A stretch of DNA of 41,600 nucleotides from a virus. Made by a program: the position numbers and the translations under genes. Of the stretch, positions 8,219 to 16,770 are shown piece by piece. Below the pieces are notes generated by a model. That model worked only from the letters and a program-made list of their open reading frames with translations. It was not told where the DNA came from and ran no database searches. Numbering within the stretch: the stretch's first letter is position 1; each line of letters begins with the position of its first letter. The stretch lies in the IMG/VR virus record IMGVR_UViG_3300005842_000025, positions 1 to 41,600 of that record. The stretch is one strand, 5' to 3'.

Positions 8219-9382
8219 TTAATGAGAGTCTGGAATGCTATTACGTTCCCCAAAAATTAAATAATCTGGATTTATTACTTTTGAAATCTTCTTTCTATCT
8301 CCAGAAATACATTTTACAACTATTCCTTCATGTGGAATTTTAGTTCCTTCTATAAATTGATTATTTACAAAACTATCTTGAATTTCTTTAGACCACTTAC
8401 CTTCATATAAAACGGGAACCCTATTAAATATACTTAACTCTTCAAAGCAGTATTTATTACCTTCTTCATAATGAGGAACATATTTACCATTTAGTTCTAC
8501 ATCAAAAGCTAAAATATCAATGTTAGTTCTATTATAAGAATATTTATCTCCTTGTATACCTGGTCCATATATTTCACCGTAAATTATATAACCTTCTCCT
8601 AGGATGTCTAATGGAATATCTTTAACAATAGTCCATAATTCATTTTTTATATTATAAACATCAGCAATGTTTTTCCAAACATCTGTAGAGTAGAATCCCT
8701 GACTATCAGAACCCTTCTCCTTATTATGACTTCCGTAAACATATTCATATTCTATATATTTCCAATCATATGGAACAGTATAATAAAAAGTTTTATATAA
8801 AAATCTTTTAACTTTATCTAAAATAGATAATTTAGATTTCTTAACAATTCCATATCTAGCATTAGTTCCATGAATCTTTCTAGTTATTACAACATCATCT
8901 TCTTCATTAAACATGTTAGGCGTATTCTTTTGATTTGGAAATTTATAATAAATATGAAAATTAGGATTTTGATGATATTTATGTTTCCTTCCTTTAGAGT
9001 CTTGAGTTATAATTGCTGGAGGTTCATATTTAAAAATACCTAATTCATCCATTAAATCCTCACCTTCTTTATATTCAGGATTTTTAAGTTCTCTACTTTC
9101 CCAAGGAATTAAAATACATTCACTATAAACACCTTTTAATTTAACTGTGCGCACTCTATTACCTTTCCTAAGATAACTTGTTATTCCCCATTTATCACAT
9201 AAATCTTGAGATATTACAGCATCAGTTGTTATACATAAAACTAAATCTCCTTCTTTGTGTATATTCTTTTGAACTATTGAAGTCCAACCTTCCAAAGTTG
9301 CTAATTCTATCTTATTAGCACCTTCTATTGGACTTAGTTTAGTTATTTTAGCTATAAAAGCTACACTATTTTGATTTTCCAT
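8219..9382 (-). CDS. RNA ligase with N-terminal OB-like domain (Rnl5/DraRnl type)
   Basis: The N-terminal ~110 residues ([23 protein letters not shown] and following) form a tRNA-binding/OB-like domain as in the Naegleria and Deinococcus RNA ligases. The nucleotidyltransferase domain follows: motif I KIHGTN (nucleophile Lys), VYGSHNKEK, motif III-like IIYGEIYG, motif IV EGIVVK and a later KVINPDYL. At 387 residues it has full length. It is the first gene of a ligase-kinase-phosphatase series and would seal nicks or breaks in RNA such as cleaved tRNA; action on DNA is less likely because a separate DNA ligase is encoded at 24.1-25.1 kb. Confidence 0.88.
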   Translation of the reverse strand: MENQNSVAFIAKITKLSPIEGANKIELATLEGWTSIVQKNIHKEGDLVLCITTDAVISQDLCDKWGITSYLRKGNRVRTVKLKGVYSECILIPWESRELKNPEYKEGEDLMDELGIFKYEPPAIITQDSKGRKHKYHQNPNFHIYYKFPNQKNTPNMFNEEDDVVITRKIHGTNARYGIVKKSKLSILDKVKRFLYKTFYYTVPYDWKYIEYEYVYGSHNKEKGSDSQGFYSTDVWKNIADVYNIKNELWTIVKDIPLDILGEGYIIYGEIYGPGIQGDKYSYNRTNIDILAFDVELNGKYVPHYEEGNKYCFEELSIFNRVPVLYEGKWSKEIQDSFVNNQFIEGTKIPHEGIVVKCISGDRKKISKVINPDYLIFGERNSIPDSH

Positions 9383-9630
9383 TAATCATTAAAAATAGAA
9401 CTTAGTTTATCAACTATTTTATTATTAGATTTTTGAATATCTTTTAATTCCATATTTTCTGAAGTTAATATAGATATTTTAACTTCTTTAGAAACAATTG
9501 AAATATTAATATTTTCATTAATCTTCTTTAATTTATCTATTGTTTGTGTAAAGATATTTAATACATTAGCACTTAAATCTTTATGTGTTTGTACTTCTCC
9601 TTTTATAAGAGTATTTATTTTATTTACCAT
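9382..9630 (-). CDS. Small helical protein of unknown function
   Basis: The 82 residues are rich in Ile, Lys, Asn and Ser, with heptad-like spacing typical of a short coiled coil. No family is recognised. Its stop overlaps the RNA ligase start, so it probably leads the RNA-repair transcription unit or is carried with it. Confidence 0.6.
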   Translation of the reverse strand: MVNKINTLIKGEVQTHKDLSANVLNIFTQTIDKLKKINENINISIVSKEVKISILTSENMELKDIQKSNNKIVDKLSSIFND

Positions 9631-9635
9631 AATTT

Positions 9636-10022
9636 TTATTTATTTTTAATTCTATATTTTAATTCTTTTTCAAAAGTAGTTCTATATAATTCTGAAATAT
9701 GAGTTTGAGTAAATAATATTGCTTTAATATGATATAATTCCAAATCTTTAATTGGTTTCCAAAGAGTTTTAGGTAATATATCTCCATTTTTATCAAAACT
9801 AACTCCCCAATAAAGATATTTCCTACAATCAGAATGTTTATTAGAATAAATAGAAGCATCTAAGTAATTATATGATTCTCCACTTCTTTTTAAATAATTA
9901 AGTCCACCATCAGTAGCAACAGAATGACAATTACACCACACAAAATCGTGACCATGTTTACTTTGAATTAAATCATCACACAATAAACATAATATTCTAT
10001 TTGCTATTAATTGTTTTTTCAT
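9636..10022 (-). CDS. Zinc-binding DUF-type phage protein
   Basis: The start CLLCDDLIQSKHGHDFVWCNCHSVATDGGLNYLKR has two Cys pairs spaced like a zinc knuckle (CxxC..CxC). I associate it with a widespread phage DUF containing SKHxHDFxxC.CG and DGG. The second half (YWGVSFD, KDLELYHIKAIL) is ordinary globular sequence. Function unknown. It is 128 residues and overlaps the end of the next upstream gene by 26 bp. Confidence 0.7.
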   Translation of the reverse strand: MKKQLIANRILCLLCDDLIQSKHGHDFVWCNCHSVATDGGLNYLKRSGESYNYLDASIYSNKHSDCRKYLYWGVSFDKNGDILPKTLWKPIKDLELYHIKAILFTQTHISELYRTTFEKELKYRIKNK

Positions 10023-10263
10023 TATATATCTCTTTTAATTTTGATTCAATTTCATTTACTTTTTCTATAGGAACATTATCACAGTAAAAACAAAACCAAT
10101 TAAATTTACTTTTAATTTGAGAATATTTAAATCCTGGAATTTTAATTAATTCTTGAAATTCACCATCTAAATATTCTAAAGCTTCTGATTTATCTAAAGA
10201 CATACCATAATGACCTTCTTCTAAATAGTCTTTATATTTCTCATTAAATTCTTTACTTGTCAT
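9997..10263 (-). CDS. Small acidic protein of unknown function
   Basis: This 88-residue protein is rich in Glu and Lys with an aromatic centre (FNWFCFYCDNVP). No family is recognised. It is the first gene after a 173-bp non-coding gap, so it probably heads the transcription unit that carries the RNA-repair and NAD+ genes. Confidence 0.6.
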   Translation of the reverse strand: MTSKEFNEKYKDYLEEGHYGMSLDKSEALEYLDGEFQELIKIPGFKYSQIKSKFNWFCFYCDNVPIEKVNEIESKLKEIYNEKTINSK

Positions 10264-10436
10264 TATATTTATTATTTAATTATAAATGGTTTTACTCACT
10301 GATAACCATAAACAGTCTAACAAACGTTTTAGTTGAAATATTATTACTTACGTTCTATCAATTCTCATGATAAACTGGTACGTTTTAATAATTAAGCATT
10401 TCAAGAGTTTCGATCTATTCTAGAAATAGCTAATAT
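10264..10436 (-). promoter_or_regulatory. Non-coding leader or promoter region of the RNA-repair/NAD+ operon
   Basis: This is the longest gap between 3.6 and 16 kb. On the minus strand it holds several short inverted repeats, such as CTATT/AATAG around TCTAG and ATGGTT/AACCAT just before the first gene. It also has the words AAAACGTTTG and TTAGACTGTTTA; a similar word, TTAGACCGTTTTA, lies upstream of the SSB gene. I see no open frame of useful length. A start site for the downstream operon is likely, but no promoter box is certain. Confidence 0.45.
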
Positions 10437-11480
10437 TTATACTTTCTGAAATACAAATTCATCTTTTTTATGTACACATACAGTATAATGTTTACCACAA
10501 TCCTTACATTGTTTTTTTCTTCTTTTAGTACCTGTAGCCAAATATCTAAATCCCTGTTCTAAAACATTATTAGAACCACAATTAGGACAATCTAAATTAG
10601 ATTTACCCAAAGCAACAGCAACATGAGTTTTATGTTTAGTATGAGGGTTCATTTTATCATAAATTTGTTGCAATCTAATTACATCAATTTTACAATATTT
10701 AACCATTTTATCAAGAGCTTTCTCATCATGATCTATAAATATAGATTTCCAAGTTTTAAAGCCTCCAGCATCCATTTTCTTACCAACTCCTAAAACTTGA
10801 CCAATATAATCTAATTTATTAGAATTAAATAAATAATTACTTCTAGCTAACTTTAATGTATCAACTGTTTGATAGGAAGGAAGATGATCTATTCCATGAA
10901 TTAAGGCTCTAGTTTTAACCCATTTAACATCAAATTTATCAGAATTATGTCCAATAATTTCATCAGCAGAATTCATAATTTCAACAAAATCAATAATCAT
11001 TTGTTTATCATCTCCTCTATTCCAAGTTAAACTATGTACTTTTGATTCGTTAGCCCATTTATAACATATACAAATAATTGCTCTCTCTTGAAGAATATTA
11101 TCTGGACCTATTTGTAAATTATACCCAACTCTCCACGAAGCAACAATATTTGGACTAGTTTCTATATCAAAAAATAATCTCTTAAATTTAGTTTTTACTA
11201 TATTTTTTGGTGGATTCTTTATCAAAATATCTGCCTCATCTACATCTAATTTTTTATCTTCAATAACACTAATTACTTTATCTTTAGAATTAGGTTGATT
11301 AGTAATTAAAATATTTATTTTTTTAGAATCATTTCTAGCTTCTTTTAAAGCTATTTCATGATCTTTTAAAGATCCATATAAATCAGATATTTCACAAAGT
11401 TTATCTGCTGATTTCTTCAAATATCCAGGTTTAGAAATTAACCAATCATAAATTAATTTTTGTTTTTTCGTTAATTTCAT
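10437..11480 (-). CDS. DEDDy 3'-5' exonuclease (RNase H-like) with C-terminal zinc ribbon
   Basis: The 347-residue protein has an N-terminal helical region, then a DnaQ/RNase H fold exonuclease: FFDIET (motif I), IIGHNSDKFDVKW (motif II) and MVKYCKIDV (motif III, Tyr four residues before Asp, the DEDDy type). The C terminus carries a Cys4 ribbon (CPNCGSNNV and CKDCGKHYT) like those of transposase N termini. It could supply proofreading or DNA degradation. The family B polymerase at 31.7-33.7 kb has its own exonuclease-like domain, so this is an additional nuclease. Confidence 0.82.
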   Translation of the reverse strand: MKLTKKQKLIYDWLISKPGYLKKSADKLCEISDLYGSLKDHEIALKEARNDSKKINILITNQPNSKDKVISVIEDKKLDVDEADILIKNPPKNIVKTKFKRLFFDIETSPNIVASWRVGYNLQIGPDNILQERAIICICYKWANESKVHSLTWNRGDDKQMIIDFVEIMNSADEIIGHNSDKFDVKWVKTRALIHGIDHLPSYQTVDTLKLARSNYLFNSNKLDYIGQVLGVGKKMDAGGFKTWKSIFIDHDEKALDKMVKYCKIDVIRLQQIYDKMNPHTKHKTHVAVALGKSNLDCPNCGSNNVLEQGFRYLATGTKRRKKQCKDCGKHYTVCVHKKDEFVFQKV

Positions 11481-11887
11481 TATTTAAATTTTAGTGTTTT
11501 TCTTTCTCCTTTTAAATAATCAACTAACATTTTATTATTTCCATTATTTTGATTAACTTTAGTTGCAATAAAAACTTCAATTGGACTCCAATAATCATCT
11601 CTATCTTCTTCTTTTGGAGAACCATTAATTTTATTATTTTTTAACGTATTATTACCAAAATTACTATCATATTTATAAACTCTAGAAGCACACTTAGTAA
11701 TTAACTTTGTAGATCTATCAGTAAAACAATCTCCAGTCATTTGACCATATATACAACTAAATATAGACTCTGGATTTAATCTTTCAAAATTCAAATTATT
11801 TAATTCTTTCTTTTTAGCATATTTTAATAAATTAGTTGCTTCTTCTTTAACTAATTTTTGCATTAATAATTTTCTTTCTTTTGACAT
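11480..11887 (-). CDS. Unknown phage protein, 135 residues
   Basis: The sequence is basic at both ends, with a FSCIYGQMTGDCFTDRSTKLITKC segment and a YWSPIEVFIA motif. This resembles a small conserved phage protein of unknown role often near replication genes (IYGQMTG followed by CA), but I cannot name its function. The stop touches the start of the DEDDy exonuclease gene. Confidence 0.65.
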   Translation of the reverse strand: MSKERKLLMQKLVKEEATNLLKYAKKKELNNLNFERLNPESIFSCIYGQMTGDCFTDRSTKLITKCASRVYKYDSNFGNNTLKNNKINGSPKEEDRDDYWSPIEVFIATKVNQNNGNNKMLVDYLKGERKTLKFK

Positions 11888-11891
11888 TTTA

Positions 11892-12383
11892 TTAAAATTT
11901 TATATTTCTGATTTTATTTATCAAATCCTTTCTATTTCTTTCTAATTCATTAACTATTAACATAGAATTACAAGCCAAAGCATAATAATGAGAATAATCT
12001 TGTGTATCATCAGATAATTCACCTTTAAGAATAGCAATTAAATGTCTTATAAGAGCTTGATTCATTTCAGGAATATTAACACCTTTATCTCTCCATCCAA
12101 ACACATCATATTTACCATTTTTCTTATTCAATGCCATTCTTTTAGCCATTCCTTCTATAAATTCCCAGTCTATTTCATAAAATAATTTTCCTACACTATC
12201 TTTAGTTGGTTTATCATCAATAAATTCTTCATCATTTATACAATCACTAGAATGATAAAATAAATCATTATTTAAATCTCTAGCTAATTCCCCATTAAGG
12301 GAATCAACTCTAGTTTTAATTGGAAAATCATAATCTTTATACCAAGCATCTTCATCTGAACATTTTACTACTTGTATTTTCAT
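11892..12383 (-). CDS. MazZ/DUF5664-like protein (dATP/dGTP diphosphohydrolase N-terminal type)
   Basis: The C-terminal 100 residues match the DUF5664 pattern: LFYEIDWEFIEGMAKRM, then GKYDVFGWRD, NQALIRHLIAILKGE and SHYYALACNSMLIVNELE, with His/Glu/Asp positions typical of all-alpha NTP pyrophosphatases. In some phages such proteins trim the dNTP pool for modified DNA; in others the role is unknown. The first 60 residues are acidic and unmatched. It overlaps the sigma factor gene by 32 bp. Confidence 0.6.
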   Translation of the reverse strand: MKIQVVKCSDEDAWYKDYDFPIKTRVDSLNGELARDLNNDLFYHSSDCINDEEFIDDKPTKDSVGKLFYEIDWEFIEGMAKRMALNKKNGKYDVFGWRDKGVNIPEMNQALIRHLIAILKGELSDDTQDYSHYYALACNSMLIVNELERNRKDLINKIRNIKF

Positions 12384-12903
12384 AGTTTTTATATTTTTCT
12401 TTAATTTTTTGAATATTTCTAAATATAATATTTATATATAAATTACTTTTTTCTGCTATTTCCCTTTGAGAATATCCTTCTAAAAGATAATTTAATATCA
12501 AAGTTTCTCTTTCAGTTAATTCTTTCTTAAAAACATCAATTTCATCAAAATATTCATTTTCTATATAACATTTATAATGATCTGGAAGAATTTCTTCTTC
12601 CTCATTATCATCATCAAAAATAACTAATGATTTTTTAAACATTGTATATTGAGCATTTTTTCTTGTAATATCAAATAGTTGATAATAATTTGTCTTTAAA
12701 CATGAATTTAAAAACATTTTAAAATGATCTTCATCTTTCATTTTATCTACACCATATCTATGAAAATCTAAATATGTTTGTTGAATTAAATCATCTACTA
12801 ATAAATCTACATCTTTTAAAATAGTAGATCTTGAAAGTAATCTAAGACCAAATGCTTTTAAATTACTTCTTTGTTTTTCAAAATCTTCTAATTTAATTTC
12901 CAT
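12352..12903 (-). CDS. Phage RNA polymerase sigma factor, sigma-70/ECF type
   Basis: The 183-residue protein has a region 2-like N-terminal half (VDDLIQQTYLDFHRY, with FLNSCLKTNYY) and a clear region 4 helix-turn-helix: ELTERETLILNYLLEGYSQ, then REIAEKSNLY and IFRNIQKIKEKYK. Such proteins recruit host RNA polymerase to phage promoters. An acidic linker (DDDNEEEEILPD) separates the domains. It is embedded in the replication block, so it is a candidate for switching from early to middle or late transcription. Confidence 0.85.
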   Translation of the reverse strand: MEIKLEDFEKQRSNLKAFGLRLLSRSTILKDVDLLVDDLIQQTYLDFHRYGVDKMKDEDHFKMFLNSCLKTNYYQLFDITRKNAQYTMFKKSLVIFDDDNEEEEILPDHYKCYIENEYFDEIDVFKKELTERETLILNYLLEGYSQREIAEKSNLYINIIFRNIQKIKEKYKNYENTSSKMFR

Positions 12904-12906
12904 AAA

Positions 12907-13086
12907 TTATTTTGCTTCTTTATCTATTGTTATATCTTTTATTTTTTGTATAAGTTCATCATCACTCATATCTTCAAAACTACCTCCCATTAACTCTTTA
13001 ACAGCTTTACAAAATGTCATAGATTTCTTATTCCAGATGTAATCTAATTTTCTAAGTGTCACACCAATTGCATCTTGTTTTGTCAT
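12907..13086 (-). CDS. Small unknown protein, 59 residues
   Basis: The ATG at 13086 overlaps the stop of the upstream gene (ATGA), and the TAA lies 3 nt before the sigma factor ATG. The sequence is helical and acidic (SFEDMSDDELIQKIKDI). Its place immediately upstream of the sigma gene makes a partner or anti-sigma role conceivable, but nothing in the sequence proves it. Confidence 0.6.
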   Translation of the reverse strand: MTKQDAIGVTLRKLDYIWNKKSMTFCKAVKELMGGSFEDMSDDELIQKIKDITIDKEAK

Positions 13087-13658
13087 AGTTCATCTATATA
13101 TTTAAATTCTTCTTTTTCTAGATTTGGTGCATCTAACACCTCTTCAATCAATTCTATATTTTGTTCCAATTCATCTGCTATCATCCTCCTTGTACTTTCT
13201 AATGGATAAATAGCATCATATATAGAAACTTTTGGTAAATTAAACTTATTTAATCCTGTGTTTCTATAACTTTTATATTCTTCAATTAATACTTTCTTAT
13301 AATTCTCACTAAACTTTGAATACTTTCCTTTAACAAATAATTCAAAATCCTTTTTAAACTTTAATGGAACATCAAAAAATAATACAACTTCTTTATCATC
13401 ATCACTATATTCACAATCAATATATTCACTTATATTTGATATTCTATATATATCTTCTTTTAATGGTTCATAATCAAAATTATCAAATATTAATACTATT
13501 TGAGGAAATCCAATTTGTAAGAAATTAACATCAATTAAGTAATCAATTTCTCTTTCTTTATTTATATGCAATAATTTAATTCCAAGCATTGGAAGTAAGA
13601 ATAATCTACTCTTATTCTTATAATCATCACCACTCTTCAATATTCTCCTCTTTGACAT
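13083..13658 (-). CDS. Unknown conserved phage protein
   Basis: The frame is open up to 13691, but the second Met at 13658 (MSKRRILKSGDDYKNKSRLFLLPMLG) is the better start because the first 11 residues lie wholly inside the flap endonuclease gene. The product is 191 residues, with an N-terminal basic patch and mixed alpha/beta composition. The KSRLFLLPMLG segment is reminiscent of a phage family of unknown function found in Bacteroidota phages. Confidence 0.65.
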   Translation of the reverse strand: MSKRRILKSGDDYKNKSRLFLLPMLGIKLLHINKEREIDYLIDVNFLQIGFPQIVLIFDNFDYEPLKEDIYRISNISEYIDCEYSDDDKEVVLFFDVPLKFKKDFELFVKGKYSKFSENYKKVLIEEYKSYRNTGLNKFNLPKVSIYDAIYPLESTRRMIADELEQNIELIEEVLDAPNLEKEEFKYIDEL

Positions 13659-14415
13659 TATTATCAATATATTGTGCTCTATTATATTCAATAGGAGCTT
13701 TAATTTCTAAATTTTCATATTTGTCTAGTATTTTAATACATTTATAATTTCTATAAAACTCTTCTATTGCTATAGATTCATCTTTATAAAAATCTATATA
13801 TTCATTAAATGTTCTAGTTCTACACAAATCATTATCATGAGTTATTTTCCAAGTAAGACCAGTTCCTAAAAAAATCTTTTTAGCATAAACTTCACCTTTA
13901 CCTTTTAATCCAGAAATCCCATTATGAGTTCCTGTAATCATACTAGACCAGAATTTATAATTTGCTTGTTCCTTAGAAGTTATAATCCATTCAAATTTCT
14001 TATAATTGAAATGACTTCCTTCTAATCCTTCTAATATATCACTATCACAAGCACAAATAAAACTAGATGGTATATTATTACTATAAATTAAACATAAATC
14101 ATCAGCTTCCAAATCATGATTAAAAATAGCTTGATATTTATCTATTAAATATTCTCTACATTCTTCAAAATATAGAGGTTTATCACTTTTTCTATTTCCT
14201 TTATAATCAGATTTTATTTCATATCTAAAGTTTTTACCTAAAGTTAGAAATAATAAAAAGTGTGTAGCTTCTGTAGTAAATATTATTTTATATATATAAT
14301 TATCTAAAGATGCTTTACATTCTTCTAATGTTTTAGGAATTGTATCCTTTTTATTATACAAATTTATGTATAATAATGAATCTGAATCAATTAAAGCAAT
14401 CTTATTTGAGTTCAT
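13627..14415 (-). CDS. 5'-3' flap exonuclease (FEN/T4 RNase H type)
   Basis: The motifs follow the FEN order: IALIDSDSLLY (first Asp pair), DYKGNRKSDKP (primer/bridge Lys and Arg), LEADDLC (acidic pair), CDSDILEG (Asp pair) and the helix-hairpin-helix-like ITGTHNGISGLKGKGEVYAKK. The 262-residue size fits. The enzyme removes RNA primers and 5' flaps during lagging-strand synthesis, working with the primase, SSB and DNA ligase nearby. Confidence 0.85.
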   Translation of the reverse strand: MNSNKIALIDSDSLLYINLYNKKDTIPKTLEECKASLDNYIYKIIFTTEATHFLLFLTLGKNFRYEIKSDYKGNRKSDKPLYFEECREYLIDKYQAIFNHDLEADDLCLIYSNNIPSSFICACDSDILEGLEGSHFNYKKFEWIITSKEQANYKFWSSMITGTHNGISGLKGKGEVYAKKIFLGTGLTWKITHDNDLCRTRTFNEYIDFYKDESIAIEEFYRNYKCIKILDKYENLEIKAPIEYNRAQYIDNNVKEENIEEW

Positions 14416-14581
14416 AATTTTCCTCTAATAATTTAATTAATTTTTCAGCTTTTTTCCTTCTTTTAGTTAAAAATGTACCTAAATCCTTCATTCCAGTTGA
14501 ATATTCTGAAGGATATGAATTTGTATACATTTTTAAAACTAAATGAGCTTCTTTTAATACACTCGTTGGCACTTTATACAT
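14402..14581 (-). CDS. Small basic protein, 59 residues
   Basis: The ATG at 14581 overlaps the stop of the HNH gene, and the TAA at 14402 lies inside the flap-endonuclease start region (14-bp overlap). The product is helical with a basic stretch (TFLTKRRKKAEKLIKLLEE). Overlaps on both sides support it as a translated gene. Function unknown. Confidence 0.6.
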   Translation of the reverse strand: MYKVPTSVLKEAHLVLKMYTNSYPSEYSTGMKDLGTFLTKRRKKAEKLIKLLEENYELK

Positions 14582-15017
14582 TATTTCTAGCTTCTTTTAA
14601 TTGTTTTCTTTCTTCTTGACTTTTAATATTATGACAAGGATCACACAACATCTGATAACCATCAACTTCACAAAATAATCTCTTACAAAATTCTGGTAAA
14701 TCTTCAAATGAATTTAAACTACCAGCACCAATAATATGATCACATTTTATTTCTTTGTCAGGAAACCAATTTTCACATTTAGCACACTGTACTTCCCATT
14801 TAAGACGTTTATTAGATGACTGATTTGGTCTTCTAGCATTTTTTCTACATTCTTGAGCAGGCAACCAAAATCTAGATTTGGCCCTCAATGCAGCCCTCAA
14901 GAAAGAAAAAAAACTTGATGTTGTCATCGTACCATTATTAAATGGTTTTTCAACTATTTTCTTTTCTTTTTTAACTTTAATTTTCTTTTGTTTCACTATT
15001 TTAATCTTCCAAACCAT
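14574..15017 (-). CDS. Phage HNH endonuclease
   Basis: The Lys-rich N terminus is followed by RAALRAKSRFWLPAQECRKNARR, CAKC and CDHIIGAG, then LFCEVDGYQMLC and CHNIKSQEER, giving an HNH core with two zinc-binding Cys pairs. The layout matches the HNH protein found among phage replication genes. A nicking or homing role is possible. It has operon overlaps on both sides and no promoter of its own, unlike the free-standing GIY-YIG genes in this window. Confidence 0.82.
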   Translation of the reverse strand: MVWKIKIVKQKKIKVKKEKKIVEKPFNNGTMTTSSFFSFLRAALRAKSRFWLPAQECRKNARRPNQSSNKRLKWEVQCAKCENWFPDKEIKCDHIIGAGSLNSFEDLPEFCKRLFCEVDGYQMLCDPCHNIKSQEERKQLKEARNNV

Positions 15018-15222
15018 TCTTTTGTATTAAATATTTATTCCATTCATATTCATTACCAATATTAATTTCAAACTCAATACCAAACCAACAAAAAGAAAAC
15101 TCTGGAATTGAAATAATTACTTGAAAATCATTATCATAATCCAATAAATTTATATTAATACTAGGTATAAAGTTTATACATTTATTAAAAATTAAACTAA
15201 AATGTAATTTATATCTCTTCAT
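15001..15222 (-). CDS. Small unknown protein, 73 residues
   Basis: The protein is mostly beta-strand-like with many Ile, Asn and aromatic residues (FSFCWFGIEFEINIG). No family recognised. It overlaps the HNH start by 17 bp, and its ATG overlaps the upstream stop. Confidence 0.6.
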   Translation of the reverse strand: MKRYKLHFSLIFNKCINFIPSININLLDYDNDFQVIISIPEFSFCWFGIEFEINIGNEYEWNKYLIQKNGLED

Positions 15223-15659
15223 TATTTATATTTTTTAATTTGATCTGTCCAGAATTTTAAATAAGTAAAATATTTAAATTGAAGTTTATTAACATCAATT
15301 ATATTATTTATTAAAATTGCTTGTGTACCAGATACATTATTTTTTAATAAACTTATTGGATTTTGTAAATTTACTTCTCTTTCTAATATACTATCATCTG
15401 TAAGAAATATTGATATATTCATAGTTTCCAATTTAGTAATTACATCACTATTATCATTAACTATAAATATATTATCTGTATTTAATCCTGTTTCAACTAC
15501 TATATCATTAATAAGACCTTGATCTGTATTACTCGTAATAATATAAATATCACTACCATCAACATCTAATACTATTTCTTTAATTAAATCTCTAAATACT
15601 TGAAAACTCCACATTTCTGTTGTAGGAGAAAATGCTATTTGTAATTTATTATTGTTCAT
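15222..15659 (-). CDS. Rossmann/HAD-like protein lacking the catalytic Asp pair
   Basis: At 145 residues its secondary-structure pattern looks HAD- or CheY-like: IYIITSNTDQGLINDIV and ISIFLTDDSILEREV. The expected N-terminal nucleophile motif is replaced by IAFSPTTEMWSF, so phosphatase activity is doubtful. It is translated with the primase (4-bp overlap) and may be a structural or regulatory partner. Confidence 0.6.
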   Translation of the reverse strand: MNNNKLQIAFSPTTEMWSFQVFRDLIKEIVLDVDGSDIYIITSNTDQGLINDIVVETGLNTDNIFIVNDNSDVITKLETMNISIFLTDDSILEREVNLQNPISLLKNNVSGTQAILINNIIDVNKLQFKYFTYLKFWTDQIKKYK

Positions 15660-16669
15660 TTTAATTTATTTTCTATCATTTTTTTTGTTTCTTCTATTCC
15701 AAATTTCTTAGTGTAGTCTGAAATATCTTTCTCATTTGGAATATAAAAATAATCAAATTTATATTGATTTACCAACTTATTTGTTTCAATTATTCCTCTC
15801 TCATCATTGTCATAGTTAATTATTATCTTATTAAATCTTTTTAATAATTTATCAACTAATGATTGTTCTAGTTTATTTCCTTCACCTTGAAGTGAAATAG
15901 CATTATAACCAATTATATTATAACAAATTACATCTTTTAATGACTTTGTTAGGATTAATATATTACCAATTAATGGAAGCTGAGAATAACCCTCTATATC
16001 TGAACTGGAACCACCACTGAAAAGCCATTTATGTTTCTTATCTTTTGATAAAGGCCAATAAATCTTATATGAATACCCTATTTCAGAATTGAATCTATAT
16101 GCAAAACAGGGATTATTCTTATTATAGGAAAAAGTTATTCTTTTATTACCTTTTATAAGATAAACTTGTTTAGCTGAAAATACATCAAATTCTTCAAGTT
16201 TTTCTAATGGAATTCCATATTGTTGCCAATATTTGTAATCAGAAATTGTAAATGGTTGTTCTAAAATTGTAATTATAGATTTCTCTCTAGGAATATTAGT
16301 AATTTTACCCTTAAATTCATCATTAGAGAGAAGAATTCTTGGTTCTAATGTAATACTACTCTTTCTAATTGAAAAGTCATTACCAATAATAGTGAGAGCT
16401 TCAAAATAATTAGAATTAAACTTCTTAGCTACATAATCAAAACAAGTATATGATTCTCCATTACCAAAATCTTTATAAATTAGATTATTATATTTGGCTG
16501 TAATATAACAAGAAGGATTGTTATCTTTTCTAAGTTCAGAACAAAAAGCTACTTCTAATTCTTTAAAATTATGACAATAATATCTAAATATATCATATTC
16601 TGAAATTTTTGATAGTATTTCTTCCTTAGTAATAGAATTTAAATAGGCACTATCAAAATTTAATTCCAT
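15656..16669 (-). CDS. DnaG-type primase with degenerate zinc domain and TOPRIM
   Basis: The N-terminal region (RYYCHNFKEL, then AFCSELRKDNNPSCYI and YKDFGNGESYTCFDYVAKKFN) corresponds to the CHC2-like primase domain with altered ligands. The TOPRIM domain follows: ILTKSLKDVICYNIIG and NKIIINYDNDERG (acidic pair). At 337 residues it is a typical phage primase without a fused helicase; the helicase is at 21.3-22.4 kb. It is preceded by a strongly structured leader. Confidence 0.85.
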   Translation of the reverse strand: MELNFDSAYLNSITKEEILSKISEYDIFRYYCHNFKELEVAFCSELRKDNNPSCYITAKYNNLIYKDFGNGESYTCFDYVAKKFNSNYFEALTIIGNDFSIRKSSITLEPRILLSNDEFKGKITNIPREKSIITILEQPFTISDYKYWQQYGIPLEKLEEFDVFSAKQVYLIKGNKRITFSYNKNNPCFAYRFNSEIGYSYKIYWPLSKDKKHKWLFSGGSSSDIEGYSQLPLIGNILILTKSLKDVICYNIIGYNAISLQGEGNKLEQSLVDKLLKRFNKIIINYDNDERGIIETNKLVNQYKFDYFYIPNEKDISDYTKKFGIEETKKMIENKLK

Positions 16670-16683
16670 ATTATTATATTTTA

Positions 16684-16770
16684 AAATTATTAGGCTGAAT
16701 ATCTAGTAGCCTACCATTTAACTTACTTTCATAACCAGGTTATATAATCCTAGTAAGCACCTAATAATTT
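16684..16770 (-). promoter_or_regulatory. Structured leader upstream of the primase
   Basis: In the gap between SSB and primase, an 11-bp perfect outer stem (AAATTATTAGG with CCTAATAATTT) closes a multibranch region. Inside are CTTAC/GTAAG and ATAAC/GTTAT hairpins. A further possible stem, TAGGCT/AGCCTA, reuses the bases of the outer stem, so the two pairings exclude each other. The element ends about 15 nt before the primase ATG. It could be a terminator/attenuator or a switch; no known riboswitch class is recognised. Confidence 0.55.

Noticed and set aside
9659-9859. 66-codon frame overlapping the 9.6-kb zinc-binding gene
   Set aside because: Same strand but another frame of a better-supported gene; its sequence is a low-complexity Ile/Leu run.
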